Assembly: GCA_964551435.1 (NCBI GenBank)
Contig: CAZKBS010000002.1
Coordinates: 62,001-126,000, forward strand
Reading direction: 5' to 3'
Length of the DNA stretch: 64,000 bases
Origin: UBA2020 sp964551435
GTDB lineage: Bacteria; Pseudomonadota; Alphaproteobacteria; Micavibrionales; UBA2020
The position numbers were made by a program, and so were the translations under genes. The first letter of the stretch is position 1; each line of letters opens with the position of its first letter. This document shows, piece by piece, positions 9,380-17,013 of the stretch. Below the pieces are notes generated by a model. That model worked only from the letters and a program-made list of their open reading frames with translations. It made no database searches and was not told the origin of the DNA.

Positions 9380-9994
9380 TTAGCGGGAGTAGAATTCGAC
9401 GATGAGGTTCGGTTCCATGTGAACAGGATACGGAACTTCTTCGAGTTTCGGGCCGCGCACAAATTTGCCGGTGAAGGCTTTGTGATCGACTTCGAGGTAA
9501 GACGGGATTTCGCGGTCAGCCGCTTCGATCGCGCCCATAACCAGCGCCATCGTGCGGGATTTTTCGCGCACTTCGATGATGTCGCCGTCTTTGAGGGAGT
9601 AAGAAGCGATCGTCACGCGCTTGCCGTTCACTTTAACGTGACCGTGGCTGACGAACTGGCGTGCCGCGAACATGGTGGGCACGAATTTCATGCGGTAGAT
9701 AACCGCATCCAGACGACGCTCCAGCAGCTCGACAAGGTTGTGACCGGAGTCACCTTTGCGGCGGCGGGCTTCTTCGTAGTAGCGGTAGAATTGACGCTCG
9801 CCGATGTTCGCGTAGTAGCCGCGCAGTTTTTGCTTTGCGAGCAGCTGGATCGCGTAGTCGGTCGGCTTTTTCTTGTTCTGGCCGTGTTGGCCGGGACCGT
9901 ATTCGCGCTTGTTGAAGGGCGATTTTGCACGGCCCCACAGGTTGACGCCAAGGCGGCGGTCGATTTTATGTTTGGCTTGTGGGCGTTTTGCCAT
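9380..9994 (-). CDS. rpsD: 30S ribosomal protein S4
   Basis: Primary 16S rRNA-binding protein of the small ribosomal subunit, 204 residues as usual. It shows the S4 features: N-terminal MAKRPQAKHKIDRRLGVNLWG, the KREYGPGQHGQ segment, and the S4 RNA-binding domain (LERRLDAVIYRMKF, then RQFVSHGHVKVNGKRV). It is a single-gene unit here, as in many alphaproteobacteria, rather than part of the alpha ribosomal-protein operon. GAGGAAAT lies upstream of the ATG, and a consensus promoter lies 100 bases upstream. Confidence 0.97.
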   Translation of the reverse strand: MAKRPQAKHKIDRRLGVNLWGRAKSPFNKREYGPGQHGQNKKKPTDYAIQLLAKQKLRGYYANIGERQFYRYYEEARRRKGDSGHNLVELLERRLDAVIYRMKFVPTMFAARQFVSHGHVKVNGKRVTIASYSLKDGDIIEVREKSRTMALVMGAIEAADREIPSYLEVDHKAFTGKFVRGPKLEEVPYPVHMEPNLIVEFYSR

Positions 9995-10095
9995 TGTATT
10001 TCCTCACTTTTACTAAATTGTCCCGGTAGTTCGGCCCGCTGTTGCGGCGACGGGGAGAGGATATAAATCCGGCCCTCTTTCCCGGGAATGTGGGC

Positions 10096-10123
10096 ACTAT
10101 AAGGATTTGGGCGGGATTGTCAA
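10096..10123 (-). promoter_or_regulatory. Sigma-70 promoter for rpsD
   Basis: On the minus strand a perfect TTGACA (10123-10118) is followed after 16 bases by TATAGT (10101-10096). The start of transcription should be near 10089, giving a leader of about 95 bases before rpsD. The gap 9995-10201 contains nothing else I can assign. Confidence 0.82.
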
Positions 10124-10201
10124 CAGCATTATTATGGATTTATTGGTGTTTTTTCAGGGGTTTGCGCCCCCTCCTTCACAAAAAACACCCCGCGCCGCCG
10201 C

Positions 10202-11020
10202 TTAATGCCGCGTTTGGGCTGCCTGCGCCGCCATTTGCCGGATAGCAGCGGCATGGCCGCTTTCCGCGGCACGTTCCAGCCACGCGCGGGCTGCTGTCAT
10301 ATCGGGCGCCGTGCCGCGGCCCAGATAATAGCGCAGGGCAAGCTCGTATTGGCCAGCGGGGTCGCCCGCCTCCGCCCGCCGTTTGAGGGCGGTCAGGTAA
10401 TAATCATCGGCGCGCTGGCGGCATTCCTGCCGCGCGGCATCGTCGGCGGGTATGGTAACGGCGATGCCGTATTCCTGTTCCAGCTCCTGCGCCTCTGCCG
10501 CCGTCAAATCGGCATCCATCGACAGGGCGGAGCATATCACCTTGCGCCCCGCGTCTTTATCGACCGCAACGCCGTCGCCATGGTACAGCGCCTGCCCGTA
10601 ATAACGCAGCGCCAGCGTGTCGCCGAAATAATAGGCCGCTTTGTAGAAATACTCGGCCGCCTTATGCGGCGCGTCGTAGCGGTAGTAAAGTCCAAGCTCG
10701 CGGCATGCGCCCGCGGCGCCCGCAACAGCGGCTTTCTGCAGCCACGACAGTCCCTCTTCGCGGTTGACGGTCAAAAAACGCTCCCCCGCATTCGGGCCCA
10801 TAAAACCGCTGAGATAGGCGCGGCCGATATTTTCCATGGCGGCGGCATGCTCCTGCTCCGCGGCTTTGAGCATCCAGCCAAAAGCCGCCGCACCGCTTGG
10901 CGTCAACACCTGTCCGTTGCAATACCCCGTCATATGGCCGAGCGCGAGCTCGTATTGCGCATCGGCATCACCCGCCTCGGCGGCTTCGAAAAGCGCATCA
11001 AAATCGCGGTAGATTTTCAT
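10202..11020 (-). CDS. Sel1-like repeat (TPR-type) protein
   Basis: A 272-residue soluble protein made of SLR/Sel1 helical repeats, which usually scaffold protein-protein contacts. Repeat units are visible as AEAGDADAQYELALGHM near residue 14, GLSWLQKAAVAGAAGACREL near 90, AEYFYKAAYYFGDTLALRYY near 120, and AEAGDPAGQYELALRYYLG followed by ARAWLERAAESGHAAAIRQ at the C-terminus. There is no signal peptide. Its ATG overlaps the end of the upstream P-loop gene by four bases (ATGA), so the two are translationally coupled. Partner unknown. Confidence 0.85.
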   Translation of the reverse strand: MKIYRDFDALFEAAEAGDADAQYELALGHMTGYCNGQVLTPSGAAAFGWMLKAAEQEHAAAMENIGRAYLSGFMGPNAGERFLTVNREEGLSWLQKAAVAGAAGACRELGLYYRYDAPHKAAEYFYKAAYYFGDTLALRYYGQALYHGDGVAVDKDAGRKVICSALSMDADLTAAEAQELEQEYGIAVTIPADDAARQECRQRADDYYLTALKRRAEAGDPAGQYELALRYYLGRGTAPDMTAARAWLERAAESGHAAAIRQMAAQAAQTRH

Positions 11021-11586
11021 GACGCCGCCATCCGTCGCAGGGGCAGGCGCAAATGCTGTAAAATCATATCCGTCCGCGCGGCAACCGGCACCACGGGTAC
11101 GCTGACGGGCGTATAGCCAAGCGCCGCGTAATCCGCGCGCAGCATGCCGTCAATTTTCTGTGCGACAGCTTCGTCTTCGGCACGCACGCCGTCTTTGACC
11201 AGCGGCAAACGGTCGAAAATAAATACGGCCTCATACCGATACATGCGGCACGCCGTGAAGGCCGCATCCGGTTTCATGCCCGCCAGACGGAAATAGGCGA
11301 TGCTATCAGGCATGCCGCGATCCATGAAAACCTGCTGGGCGGGGTCAAGCGCCGCCTCACGCGCGCGTTTGATACGCAGGATATCCTGCTGCAACTGCTG
11401 GCCGCCATCGCGGCGCACGTCATCGAGCGATAATCCCTGACGCAAGGCCAGCTCGATAAGTTCACGCGCGACTTCGTCCTGTACGTCGTAGCCGCGCGCG
11501 CGCAAATCGTCAATCACCGAGGTCTTGCCCGACGACGGCGCGCCTGTAATCACCACCCAGTGCGTTTTCTTTTCAAAATCAGTCAT
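11017..11586 (-). CDS. P-loop ATPase/kinase of the AAA_28 type
   Basis: A 189-residue P-loop NTPase. Walker A is GAPSSGKTSV at residues 15-24. The sequence DEVARELIELALRQG and the later VFMDRGMPDSIAYFRLAG fit the AAA_28 / NadR-kinase-like family, whose substrates are mostly unknown. EAVFIFDRLPLVKDGVR is the usual central strand of that group. It is coupled by a four-base overlap to the Sel1-repeat gene downstream. The function is not assigned beyond nucleotide binding and probable phosphotransfer. Confidence 0.8.
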   Translation of the reverse strand: MTDFEKKTHWVVITGAPSSGKTSVIDDLRARGYDVQDEVARELIELALRQGLSLDDVRRDGGQQLQQDILRIKRAREAALDPAQQVFMDRGMPDSIAYFRLAGMKPDAAFTACRMYRYEAVFIFDRLPLVKDGVRAEDEAVAQKIDGMLRADYAALGYTPVSVPVVPVAARTDMILQHLRLPLRRMAAS

Positions 11587-11649
11587 TTTTCCCTACAAAC
11601 CGTGATTATGCCACGCCGCCAGACATGCGTAAAGCCGCGCAGCGCGCAA

Positions 11650-11680
11650 AAGAAAACCGGACGGGATATCCCCCGTCCGG
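11650..11680 (-). terminator. Intrinsic terminator after the Asp/Arg-rich protein gene
   Basis: CCGGACGGG at 11657-11665 pairs with CCCGTCCGG at 11672-11680. On the minus strand the stem is followed by TTTTCTTTT. It lies 24 bases after the stop of the gene ending at 11704. Confidence 0.85.
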
Positions 11681-11703
11681 CTCGATTTCAGGAAAGTCCG
11701 GTG

Positions 11704-12270
11704 TTAATCGTTGCGGCGCGGGCCGTCACCACGGCGCGGCGGCGCATCGCGGCCGTCGCGGCGGTCTTCGCGTCTGTCAAAACGGTCTTCTTTACGGTCG
11801 CGTCCGTCTTCACGGCGGTCGTATTTATCTTCGCGTTTGTCGTAGCGGTCTTCCTTGCGGTCGTAACGGTCTTCGACTTTATCGCGTTTGCCGCCGTCAT
11901 GCTTGTCATCCCAACGGTCTTCGCGGCGGTCTTTGCGATCTTCAGCACGGTCGCGATGATCTTCATAACGGTCACGGTGGTCTTCGTGCCGGTCACGGAC
12001 ATCTTCGCGGCGGTCGCGCATGTCTTCGCGATGTTCCTTGATGCGTTCATGCCGCTCTTCGACACGTTCGCGGTTGTCTTCGCGACGCTCCTGCATCTTT
12101 TCGCGATGTTCCTGAATACGCTCGCGCATTTCTTCCTGATGTTCGCGCCACGCCTCCGGCGGCTTGCCCGAGGGCGGCAGCGGACGTCCCTCCGGCTGGG
12201 CGTAGGCGCCAGTGGCGGAAAAGAGCATCAGGGCACCAGCGGCGACAGACAGAAAATGATACTTGTTCAT
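11704..12270 (-). CDS. Secreted Asp/Arg/Glu-rich low-complexity protein
   Basis: The start ATG at 12270 has AAGGGGA upstream. Residues 1-24 are a clear signal peptide (hydrophobic core, cut expected after ATGAYA). After a short Pro-rich piece, most of the remaining 188 residues are repeats built on DR, RED and KED units (for example DRREDVRDRHEDHRDRYED). These should form a long, very polar single helix or coiled coil with near-balanced charge. The coding DNA is correspondingly repetitive from about 11740 to 12130. Charged periplasmic proteins of this look are sometimes linked to metal or envelope stress, but no family is recognised. It lies downstream of the ligand-gated channel gene, 128 bases away. 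Confidence 0.75.
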   Translation of the reverse strand: MNKYHFLSVAAGALMLFSATGAYAQPEGRPLPPSGKPPEAWREHQEEMRERIQEHREKMQERREDNRERVEERHERIKEHREDMRDRREDVRDRHEDHRDRYEDHRDRAEDRKDRREDRWDDKHDGGKRDKVEDRYDRKEDRYDKREDKYDRREDGRDRKEDRFDRREDRRDGRDAPPRRGDGPRRND

Positions 12271-12398
12271 AAAAATTCCCCTTGGGTTTTGTATCCTGTT
12301 TTTCATCTTTTCAAGACGTTGGCGGCTATTTTTGCAGCCATCCGGCCTTGTTGTTACGTCTATGACACGGGCGGCGGCGGCAAACCCTGCGCTGTTTT

Positions 12399-13451
12399 TT
12401 AGCGCCCGCCCCCCGTTATCACAACGGCCGCACAGCCTGCGGCAAATAGCGCAAACAGAACGGCAAGGGCCCATCTGTCGCTGGTGGTGGCGGCGGCATA
12501 TTGTTCGACCTTGACCAGCGACGATGTGCGCGTGATTTGCATCAAGGCGCCGATAATGAATATATAGGCCAGAACATATATCTTGTCCGTCAGCAGCAGA
12601 TAATCGACATCAGGCAGACCGCTGGCCGTCGTCAGCTGCAAGGCAACCAGAGTCAAAAGGGCCGTAATCGCGACACCCAGACGCCCCTCGACGTAGAGCG
12701 GATGCACAAAGAACACCAGCCCCGCACAAAAAATCACCAGACCAATCGGCATGAAAATTTTGACCGCCGTCGTTGCCGCTGGCCGCACTACCGGCACCAC
12801 AAATGACGCCCGCGCATAGGGATATAGTTTATCCTGCGTCAAATCCCCGAAATCCGTGGGGTAAGGAAAGGCGCGAATTTCAAGCCGCGGCTGTTCCAGT
12901 TCAAATCCCGGCAGGCTGATTTCGGGATTGATGCTGATGGCGCCGCCCTTGGCGCTGCGGTCGGCGACATACACAACATTTCGAGTATCATCGACGCTGT
13001 CTTCCATTGACGCGACGAGCAACTGGCGGTCGAACGGATAATCCGCCAGCGGAAATTTGGAACTGAATTTTCCCTGCTGGCGTATCACCATATGAAGCGT
13101 GCCGTCGGGCATTTTTTGCGGGGCGTCATATACGGGCGTGCGCACATGGTCGGCAGGATCAAAGGCATTCATAAATTCCGCCGTTTCCCACGGTTTCAGC
13201 GATGGATCTTTCCAGCGGAACCAGACATACATATCAAGACGATAGCTATGGCTGCGCATATCGACTTCGAGGATATCATTGATATGTGCGCCGACGACAA
13301 CGCGTTCGGGCTTTTCGTATTTGACGGGCGGCGGGATATCATCGGATGTCACGGCAACCGGCGGCACGGCAGGCATTTTATTTTGCGCATCCGCACCCGC
13401 CAGCGGCCAGACCAACACAAAAAAAGCCAGAAATATCCAGATATGTTTCAT
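12399..13451 (-). CDS. Pentameric ligand-gated ion channel (prokaryotic Cys-loop receptor homologue)
   Basis: A 350-residue homologue of GLIC/ELIC and of nicotinic and glycine receptors. A signal peptide spans residues 1-22. The extracellular beta-sandwich has the family strand RLDMYVWFRWKDP at 71-83 and YPFDRQLL at 138-145, the position of the Cys-loop. No disulphide pair is present there, as is usual in bacteria. Four membrane helices follow: M1 about 228-250, pore-lining M2 about 256-276 (RLGVAITALLTLVALQLTT), M3 about 287-308 and M4 about 326-346. The Pro after M2 (SGLPDVDY) is conserved in the family. It overlaps the upstream esterase gene by four bases. The ligand and ion selectivity cannot be read from sequence. 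Confidence 0.9.
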   Translation of the reverse strand: MKHIWIFLAFFVLVWPLAGADAQNKMPAVPPVAVTSDDIPPPVKYEKPERVVVGAHINDILEVDMRSHSYRLDMYVWFRWKDPSLKPWETAEFMNAFDPADHVRTPVYDAPQKMPDGTLHMVIRQQGKFSSKFPLADYPFDRQLLVASMEDSVDDTRNVVYVADRSAKGGAISINPEISLPGFELEQPRLEIRAFPYPTDFGDLTQDKLYPYARASFVVPVVRPAATTAVKIFMPIGLVIFCAGLVFFVHPLYVEGRLGVAITALLTLVALQLTTASGLPDVDYLLLTDKIYVLAYIFIIGALMQITRTSSLVKVEQYAAATTSDRWALAVLFALFAAGCAAVVITGGGR

Positions 13452-14431
13452 TGTACCACCGATTGAATAAAGACGTCGACCGCGCGCGTGTAATCGCTAT
13501 CCTTGCCAAGTTCCGCTGTCACGCCGCCATGCCCGAGTTCCACGGGATAGACATGCGCGTATTTTTTCATCTGTTCCAGCTTGCGCGCCAGAACTTCTGC
13601 CTGCGCGCAGGGTTTATCCTTGCGGGTGCTGGAACAGACCATCATAAGCGGCACGACGCTGTCACTGGCCTGCCGCGTCAGGGACGTTTTTTGCCACAGT
13701 TCTTCGTCGCCACCGAAGGCTTTGTCGTAGAATTTCGCATGCGGCAGCTTCATCAGCGATACGACATCAATCGCTCCGCTATCCAGCATCACCGTACCTC
13801 GCCATGATTTTGCCCCCGCAGCAAAAGCCATCGCCGGATTGACCGCCAGCAGGCCGACCAGATGCGCGCCCGCCGAATGTCCCATCGTCACGATACGCTG
13901 CGCATCGATGCCCCACTCCGCTGCATGTTGCTGCACATAGGCCAGGGCTGCGGCAACATCCATCGCCTGCATATAGGGGTCGATACCGTCCGGCACCATG
14001 CGGTAATTGACGGAGACGACGGCGTAGCCCTTCGGCATCCAATAGGCGGCTTTGTTGCCGACGACACCCTTGTTGGCTTTGTCGCCTGTTATCCATGCGC
14101 CGCCATGCACCATGAAAATGACAGGCGCCTGCGCCGCATCCGGCGGCAGATAGACATCTATTTTTTGTTTTTCGTGCTGGCCATAGGCAACATCGCGCAG
14201 CACACGCGCCCCGTCTGGCAAACCGGCAGGTTCGTCATGACCAGCCGTCCGCCCTGCCAGCATCTCACGCAGCTTGCCGCCGCGCGCTTCGCCGGCGCCG
14301 CCATCCTGACGCTCCGCCCGGCGGGCTTCCAGACGTTCGCGCAGACTTTCCGCGCCCGCCCCTTGGGGCGCCGCAAGCAAGCACAGCGCAAAAGCGAGAA
14401 CAACAGAAAACAAAATTCGCGGCAACATCAT
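13448..14431 (-). CDS. Secreted alpha/beta-hydrolase (carboxylesterase-like)
   Basis: A 327-residue esterase. It has a signal peptide at residues 1-27, an Arg/Gly-rich linker of about 60 residues, and then a hydrolase fold. The oxyanion motif is FMVHGGAWITGDK, the nucleophile elbow is GHSAGAH (GxSxG), and the likely catalytic His is in VELGHGG near the C-terminus. This pattern fits the BD-FAE/carboxylesterase group. ATG ATG occurs at 14431/14428 behind AAGGATG; either codon may be used. The stop overlaps the start of the ligand-gated channel by four bases (ATGA), so channel translation is probably coupled to the esterase. Confidence 0.85.
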   Translation of the reverse strand: MMLPRILFSVVLAFALCLLAAPQGAGAESLRERLEARRAERQDGGAGEARGGKLREMLAGRTAGHDEPAGLPDGARVLRDVAYGQHEKQKIDVYLPPDAAQAPVIFMVHGGAWITGDKANKGVVGNKAAYWMPKGYAVVSVNYRMVPDGIDPYMQAMDVAAALAYVQQHAAEWGIDAQRIVTMGHSAGAHLVGLLAVNPAMAFAAGAKSWRGTVMLDSGAIDVVSLMKLPHAKFYDKAFGGDEELWQKTSLTRQASDSVVPLMMVCSSTRKDKPCAQAEVLARKLEQMKKYAHVYPVELGHGGVTAELGKDSDYTRAVDVFIQSVVQ

Positions 14432-14513
14432 GACATCCTTCCTTGCCAGTATAGAAGTGATACCGGAAGACGGGCAAGCAGCCTGCGCGCGCAGAAAATA
14501 AAGATAACAACCA

Positions 14514-14834
14514 TTATTTGCGGTAAAGCGAGGAGAGCCGCGCCCATAACCCCTGCGCATCCGCCGTTTCGACCAGAATGGTTTTCTGGCGGCTGGTATC
14601 ACCGGCAAGCAGGCTGAAAGCGGATTTCGGAAGCCCCCATTCACCCGCCAGAAAATCGATAAGCGCGCGGTTGGCTTTGCCATCTTCGGGCACGGCATTC
14701 ACCGATATTTTCAAAAGCCGTCCGGCATCCGCCCCGCCCGCTTCATCGGCAAAACCCTGCACACCGGTTTTTCTTGCCCCGGGCGTCAGGCGGATACGGA
14801 CTGTCACGCCTTTGCTGTGAATTTGGAACGGCAT
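14514..14834 (-). CDS. DUF167 (YggU-family) protein
   Basis: A 106-residue member of the small, widely conserved DUF167/YggU family of unknown function. The signatures are VRIRLTPGARKTGVQG near the N-terminus and ISVNAVPEDGKANRALIDFLA in the centre. Its start codon shares one base with the stop of the upstream gene (TGATG), so translation is coupled. The downstream esterase starts 82 bases away. Confidence 0.85.
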   Translation of the reverse strand: MPFQIHSKGVTVRIRLTPGARKTGVQGFADEAGGADAGRLLKISVNAVPEDGKANRALIDFLAGEWGLPKSAFSLLAGDTSRQKTILVETADAQGLWARLSSLYRK

Positions 14835-15712
14835 CAGGGTGTTTTCGGTGCGCTCGCTGGCGGCTTTGGCGGCGGCGTATCATGCGCAATGACCGTTCCG
14901 TTGCCAAGGTTGATGGATTTGACAAATCCGTCCGGATGCAGCGTGACGGTGGGTATCGCATCGAAAAACGCGCCGTAATATGTTTTCGCAACGGCGGGGA
15001 CAATCGGCCGTGTGCTTTCTTTGCCGGTTTGCCAATCGGATGCTACGGCGATATTCATGCCGTATCCATCGGCCAGCTCCGGCGTGGTGCCGGTGCCTTT
15101 AACAAAAATCTGGAACTGCGCAAGAAAGACGGTTTCACCGGTTGCGGCGCGCGCGCCATAGGCGGCATTCGCGCCCTTGATCGGCAGCACAGTAAAATCC
15201 GCGCCATCCTGCGTTTTCCATTCAACGTCGACCAGTTTTGACGTCTGCTGTTCAAACGGTGCGGGGCCATAGGCTTCGTCGATATAATCGGCCAGCTTGC
15301 CCGCTTTCAAATCTGCCACAAAACGCGCACTCAGGCCTTCGGCGCAGAGGTCATAGATGTCAAAAAGCTCTTTGGCATTCGCGGCCTGTTCGCCCAGCGT
15401 TGCGCCTTTAACCATGATCATCACAGCGGTTTTATCGCCGCTGCCAGGGATGACTTCTTCTTTGGATCCGGAATGGTCGCCGGGGTTTTGAAAACGCATC
15501 TCGCCGCCCGATACGTTGCTGACGATCAGGCGCACATCGGGACGCCGCGGCGTTTGCGGCAACGTCAGGCCATGCGTATCGAGCATCGCCTTGACCTGCG
15601 ACCAGATATAATCCCCTTCGACAACTTTGTCCTGCCATGACTGGCCAGGGCCGAACCCGCGCGAGGGCTGCCCTTTTTGTCCGCTGCTGTTGAAATCTTT
15701 ATCGATAGACAT
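14834..15712 (-). CDS. Hypothetical protein, 292 aa
   Basis: No family is recognised. The N-terminus is Ser/Gly/Lys-rich (MSIDKDFNSSGQKGQPSRGF), followed by a mixed alpha/beta region with no signal peptide or membrane segment. The C-terminus ends in a Pro/Ala-rich tail (HDTPPPKPPASAPKTP). It overlaps the DUF167 gene by one base. The 84-base gap upstream of its start is AT-rich and may hold a promoter. Confidence 0.6.
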   Translation of the reverse strand: MSIDKDFNSSGQKGQPSRGFGPGQSWQDKVVEGDYIWSQVKAMLDTHGLTLPQTPRRPDVRLIVSNVSGGEMRFQNPGDHSGSKEEVIPGSGDKTAVMIMVKGATLGEQAANAKELFDIYDLCAEGLSARFVADLKAGKLADYIDEAYGPAPFEQQTSKLVDVEWKTQDGADFTVLPIKGANAAYGARAATGETVFLAQFQIFVKGTGTTPELADGYGMNIAVASDWQTGKESTRPIVPAVAKTYYGAFFDAIPTVTLHPDGFVKSINLGNGTVIAHDTPPPKPPASAPKTP

Positions 15713-15796
15713 GAAAACCAGATAAAAACCGTGAAGCCCTTAATTATATCAGTCTTTTTTAATTTTATGTTAAAAATATAAGGGCGCCGATCATTA

Positions 15797-16303
15797 TCAC
15801 GAAGCCTTTGATTTATCACGCAACATCAGCCCGATCATCACACCGCAGGCACCGAAAAATCCGGCGGCAAACACGCCCTGCCAAAAATGTCCGGCCGTCA
15901 TCATCCACAGGCCCAGCACAACGAAAATCGCCGATACAATCACAAAGAAAATCAGCGTACCGCGGTTATGCGATTTGGCGGAATTGCGCCGCGCTTCCGC
16001 GACTGTCATTTTTTCGCTGGATACATCCAGCCCCGACGTCCAGCGTTTGAGCATCACCACATACCAAACGAAATACAGCGGCAGGAAAACAAGGTTCGCC
16101 TTCATACCGAAAATCGCCTGATTGAGGATAATCACCGGCAAAACGACCATATACATCCATTTGATGTTCTGACGCAGTTTTTGGTAATGCGCCGCATCGC
16201 GTGTCACATACCCCTTGCCCATCACGCCCCAAGGATAAAAAACCTGACGCCCCTCGGCATCGGTTTTGAACGCGGCATCTGTGAGACCGTCGAAATATCC
16301 CAT
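15797..16303 (-). CDS. Hypothetical inner-membrane protein, 168 aa
   Basis: The product begins MGYFDGLTDAAFKTDAEGR, a soluble stretch of about 45 residues. Two hydrophobic segments follow near 50-85 (MYMVVLPVIILNQAIFG, then NLVFLPLYFVWYVVML). A cytosolic loop and two more segments lie near 117-160. The N-terminal region reads like a protein whose product is post-processed (QVFYPWGVMGKGYV), but no domain name can be given. It starts two bases after the upstream methyltransferase gene ends, so it is cotranscribed with it. Confidence 0.6.
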   Translation of the reverse strand: MGYFDGLTDAAFKTDAEGRQVFYPWGVMGKGYVTRDAAHYQKLRQNIKWMYMVVLPVIILNQAIFGMKANLVFLPLYFVWYVVMLKRWTSGLDVSSEKMTVAEARRNSAKSHNRGTLIFFVIVSAIFVVLGLWMMTAGHFWQGVFAAGFFGACGVMIGLMLRDKSKAS

Positions 16304-16304
16304 G

Positions 16305-17012
16305 TCAATCTTTCAACTTGCGCAGAACCATGCCGGGGCGCGTTGTAATGGCGGGTTTTTCGACTGCGAAACGCTCTTTATTGGCTGAAATGAATTCATC
16401 GACGGCCTGTGTTTCACCCGGCCATTCTTCAAGCCCGTATTCATCAAACACAAAAACGCCTCCAACAGAGAGTTTGTCATGCAGCAGATCGAGCATAACT
16501 TTGCACGGCTCGTACAAATCCGCATCGTAATACAGAAACGAGAATTTTTTATCCGGATTTTTATCCAAAAATACGGGCAGCGTATCTTCGATAAAACCCT
16601 GATGGATTTCGATATCGTTTTGATAGCCGAACAGGTCGATTACTTTTTGCAAGGTTTGCAGATTGCCTTGATACTTGCCTTGGTTGCCGTCCTGCACGCC
16701 GTCTTCGGCCTTGAAATTCTGGAGACCTTCAAAGCTTTCGAAGCAATGAATTTTTTTGCGGCCCTGCAAGCCGTAAATCTGGCAAAGCTTGGCGAGATAA
16801 ATCAGGTTCGACCCTTTGTGCGACCCGAATTCGGCGATATCGCCCTCGACATCGGCGACACTGCGGAAAACATCGAGAATCTCGACGGTGCGCGCCAGCG
16901 TCTTGAGGCCGACATACAGCGGCCAATGGTCGACAACGTCGTAAATTTCCTGCTTTCCGAGCTGGTCGGAAAATTCTTTGCGCTTTGCAAGAAAGGGGCT
17001 TTTCTGTTTCAT
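16305..17012 (-). CDS. TylF/MycF-family methyltransferase
   Basis: A SAM- and metal-dependent O-methyltransferase of the macrocin-O-methyltransferase type, whose members usually methylate sugars. Motifs are DIAEFGSHKGSNLIYLAKLC (SAM site), HCFESFEGL, FLYYDADLYEPCKVMLDLL (metal-binding DxD), and GGVFVFDEYG in place of the usual DDY. The start is ATG 17012, preceded by AGGA; 235 residues, close to family size. It begins one base after the stop of the metallo-beta-lactamase/Rieske gene, so the two are one unit. A role in modifying a surface glycan is inference. Confidence 0.83.
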   Translation of the reverse strand: MKQKSPFLAKRKEFSDQLGKQEIYDVVDHWPLYVGLKTLARTVEILDVFRSVADVEGDIAEFGSHKGSNLIYLAKLCQIYGLQGRKKIHCFESFEGLQNFKAEDGVQDGNQGKYQGNLQTLQKVIDLFGYQNDIEIHQGFIEDTLPVFLDKNPDKKFSFLYYDADLYEPCKVMLDLLHDKLSVGGVFVFDEYGLEEWPGETQAVDEFISANKERFAVEKPAITTRPGMVLRKLKD

Positions 17013-17013
17013 A

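Noticed and set aside
11740..12130. Repetitive DNA that could be taken for a CRISPR or tandem-repeat array
   Set aside because: The repeats are degenerate, without constant repeat and variable spacer lengths, and follow codons of the charged protein. No CRISPR array is seen anywhere in the window.
11560..12402. 280-codon plus-strand frame with many hydrophobic Val/Phe/Ala repeats
   Set aside because: It is the mirror of the Asp/Arg-rich repeat gene; the minus strand has signal peptide, ribosome site and terminator.
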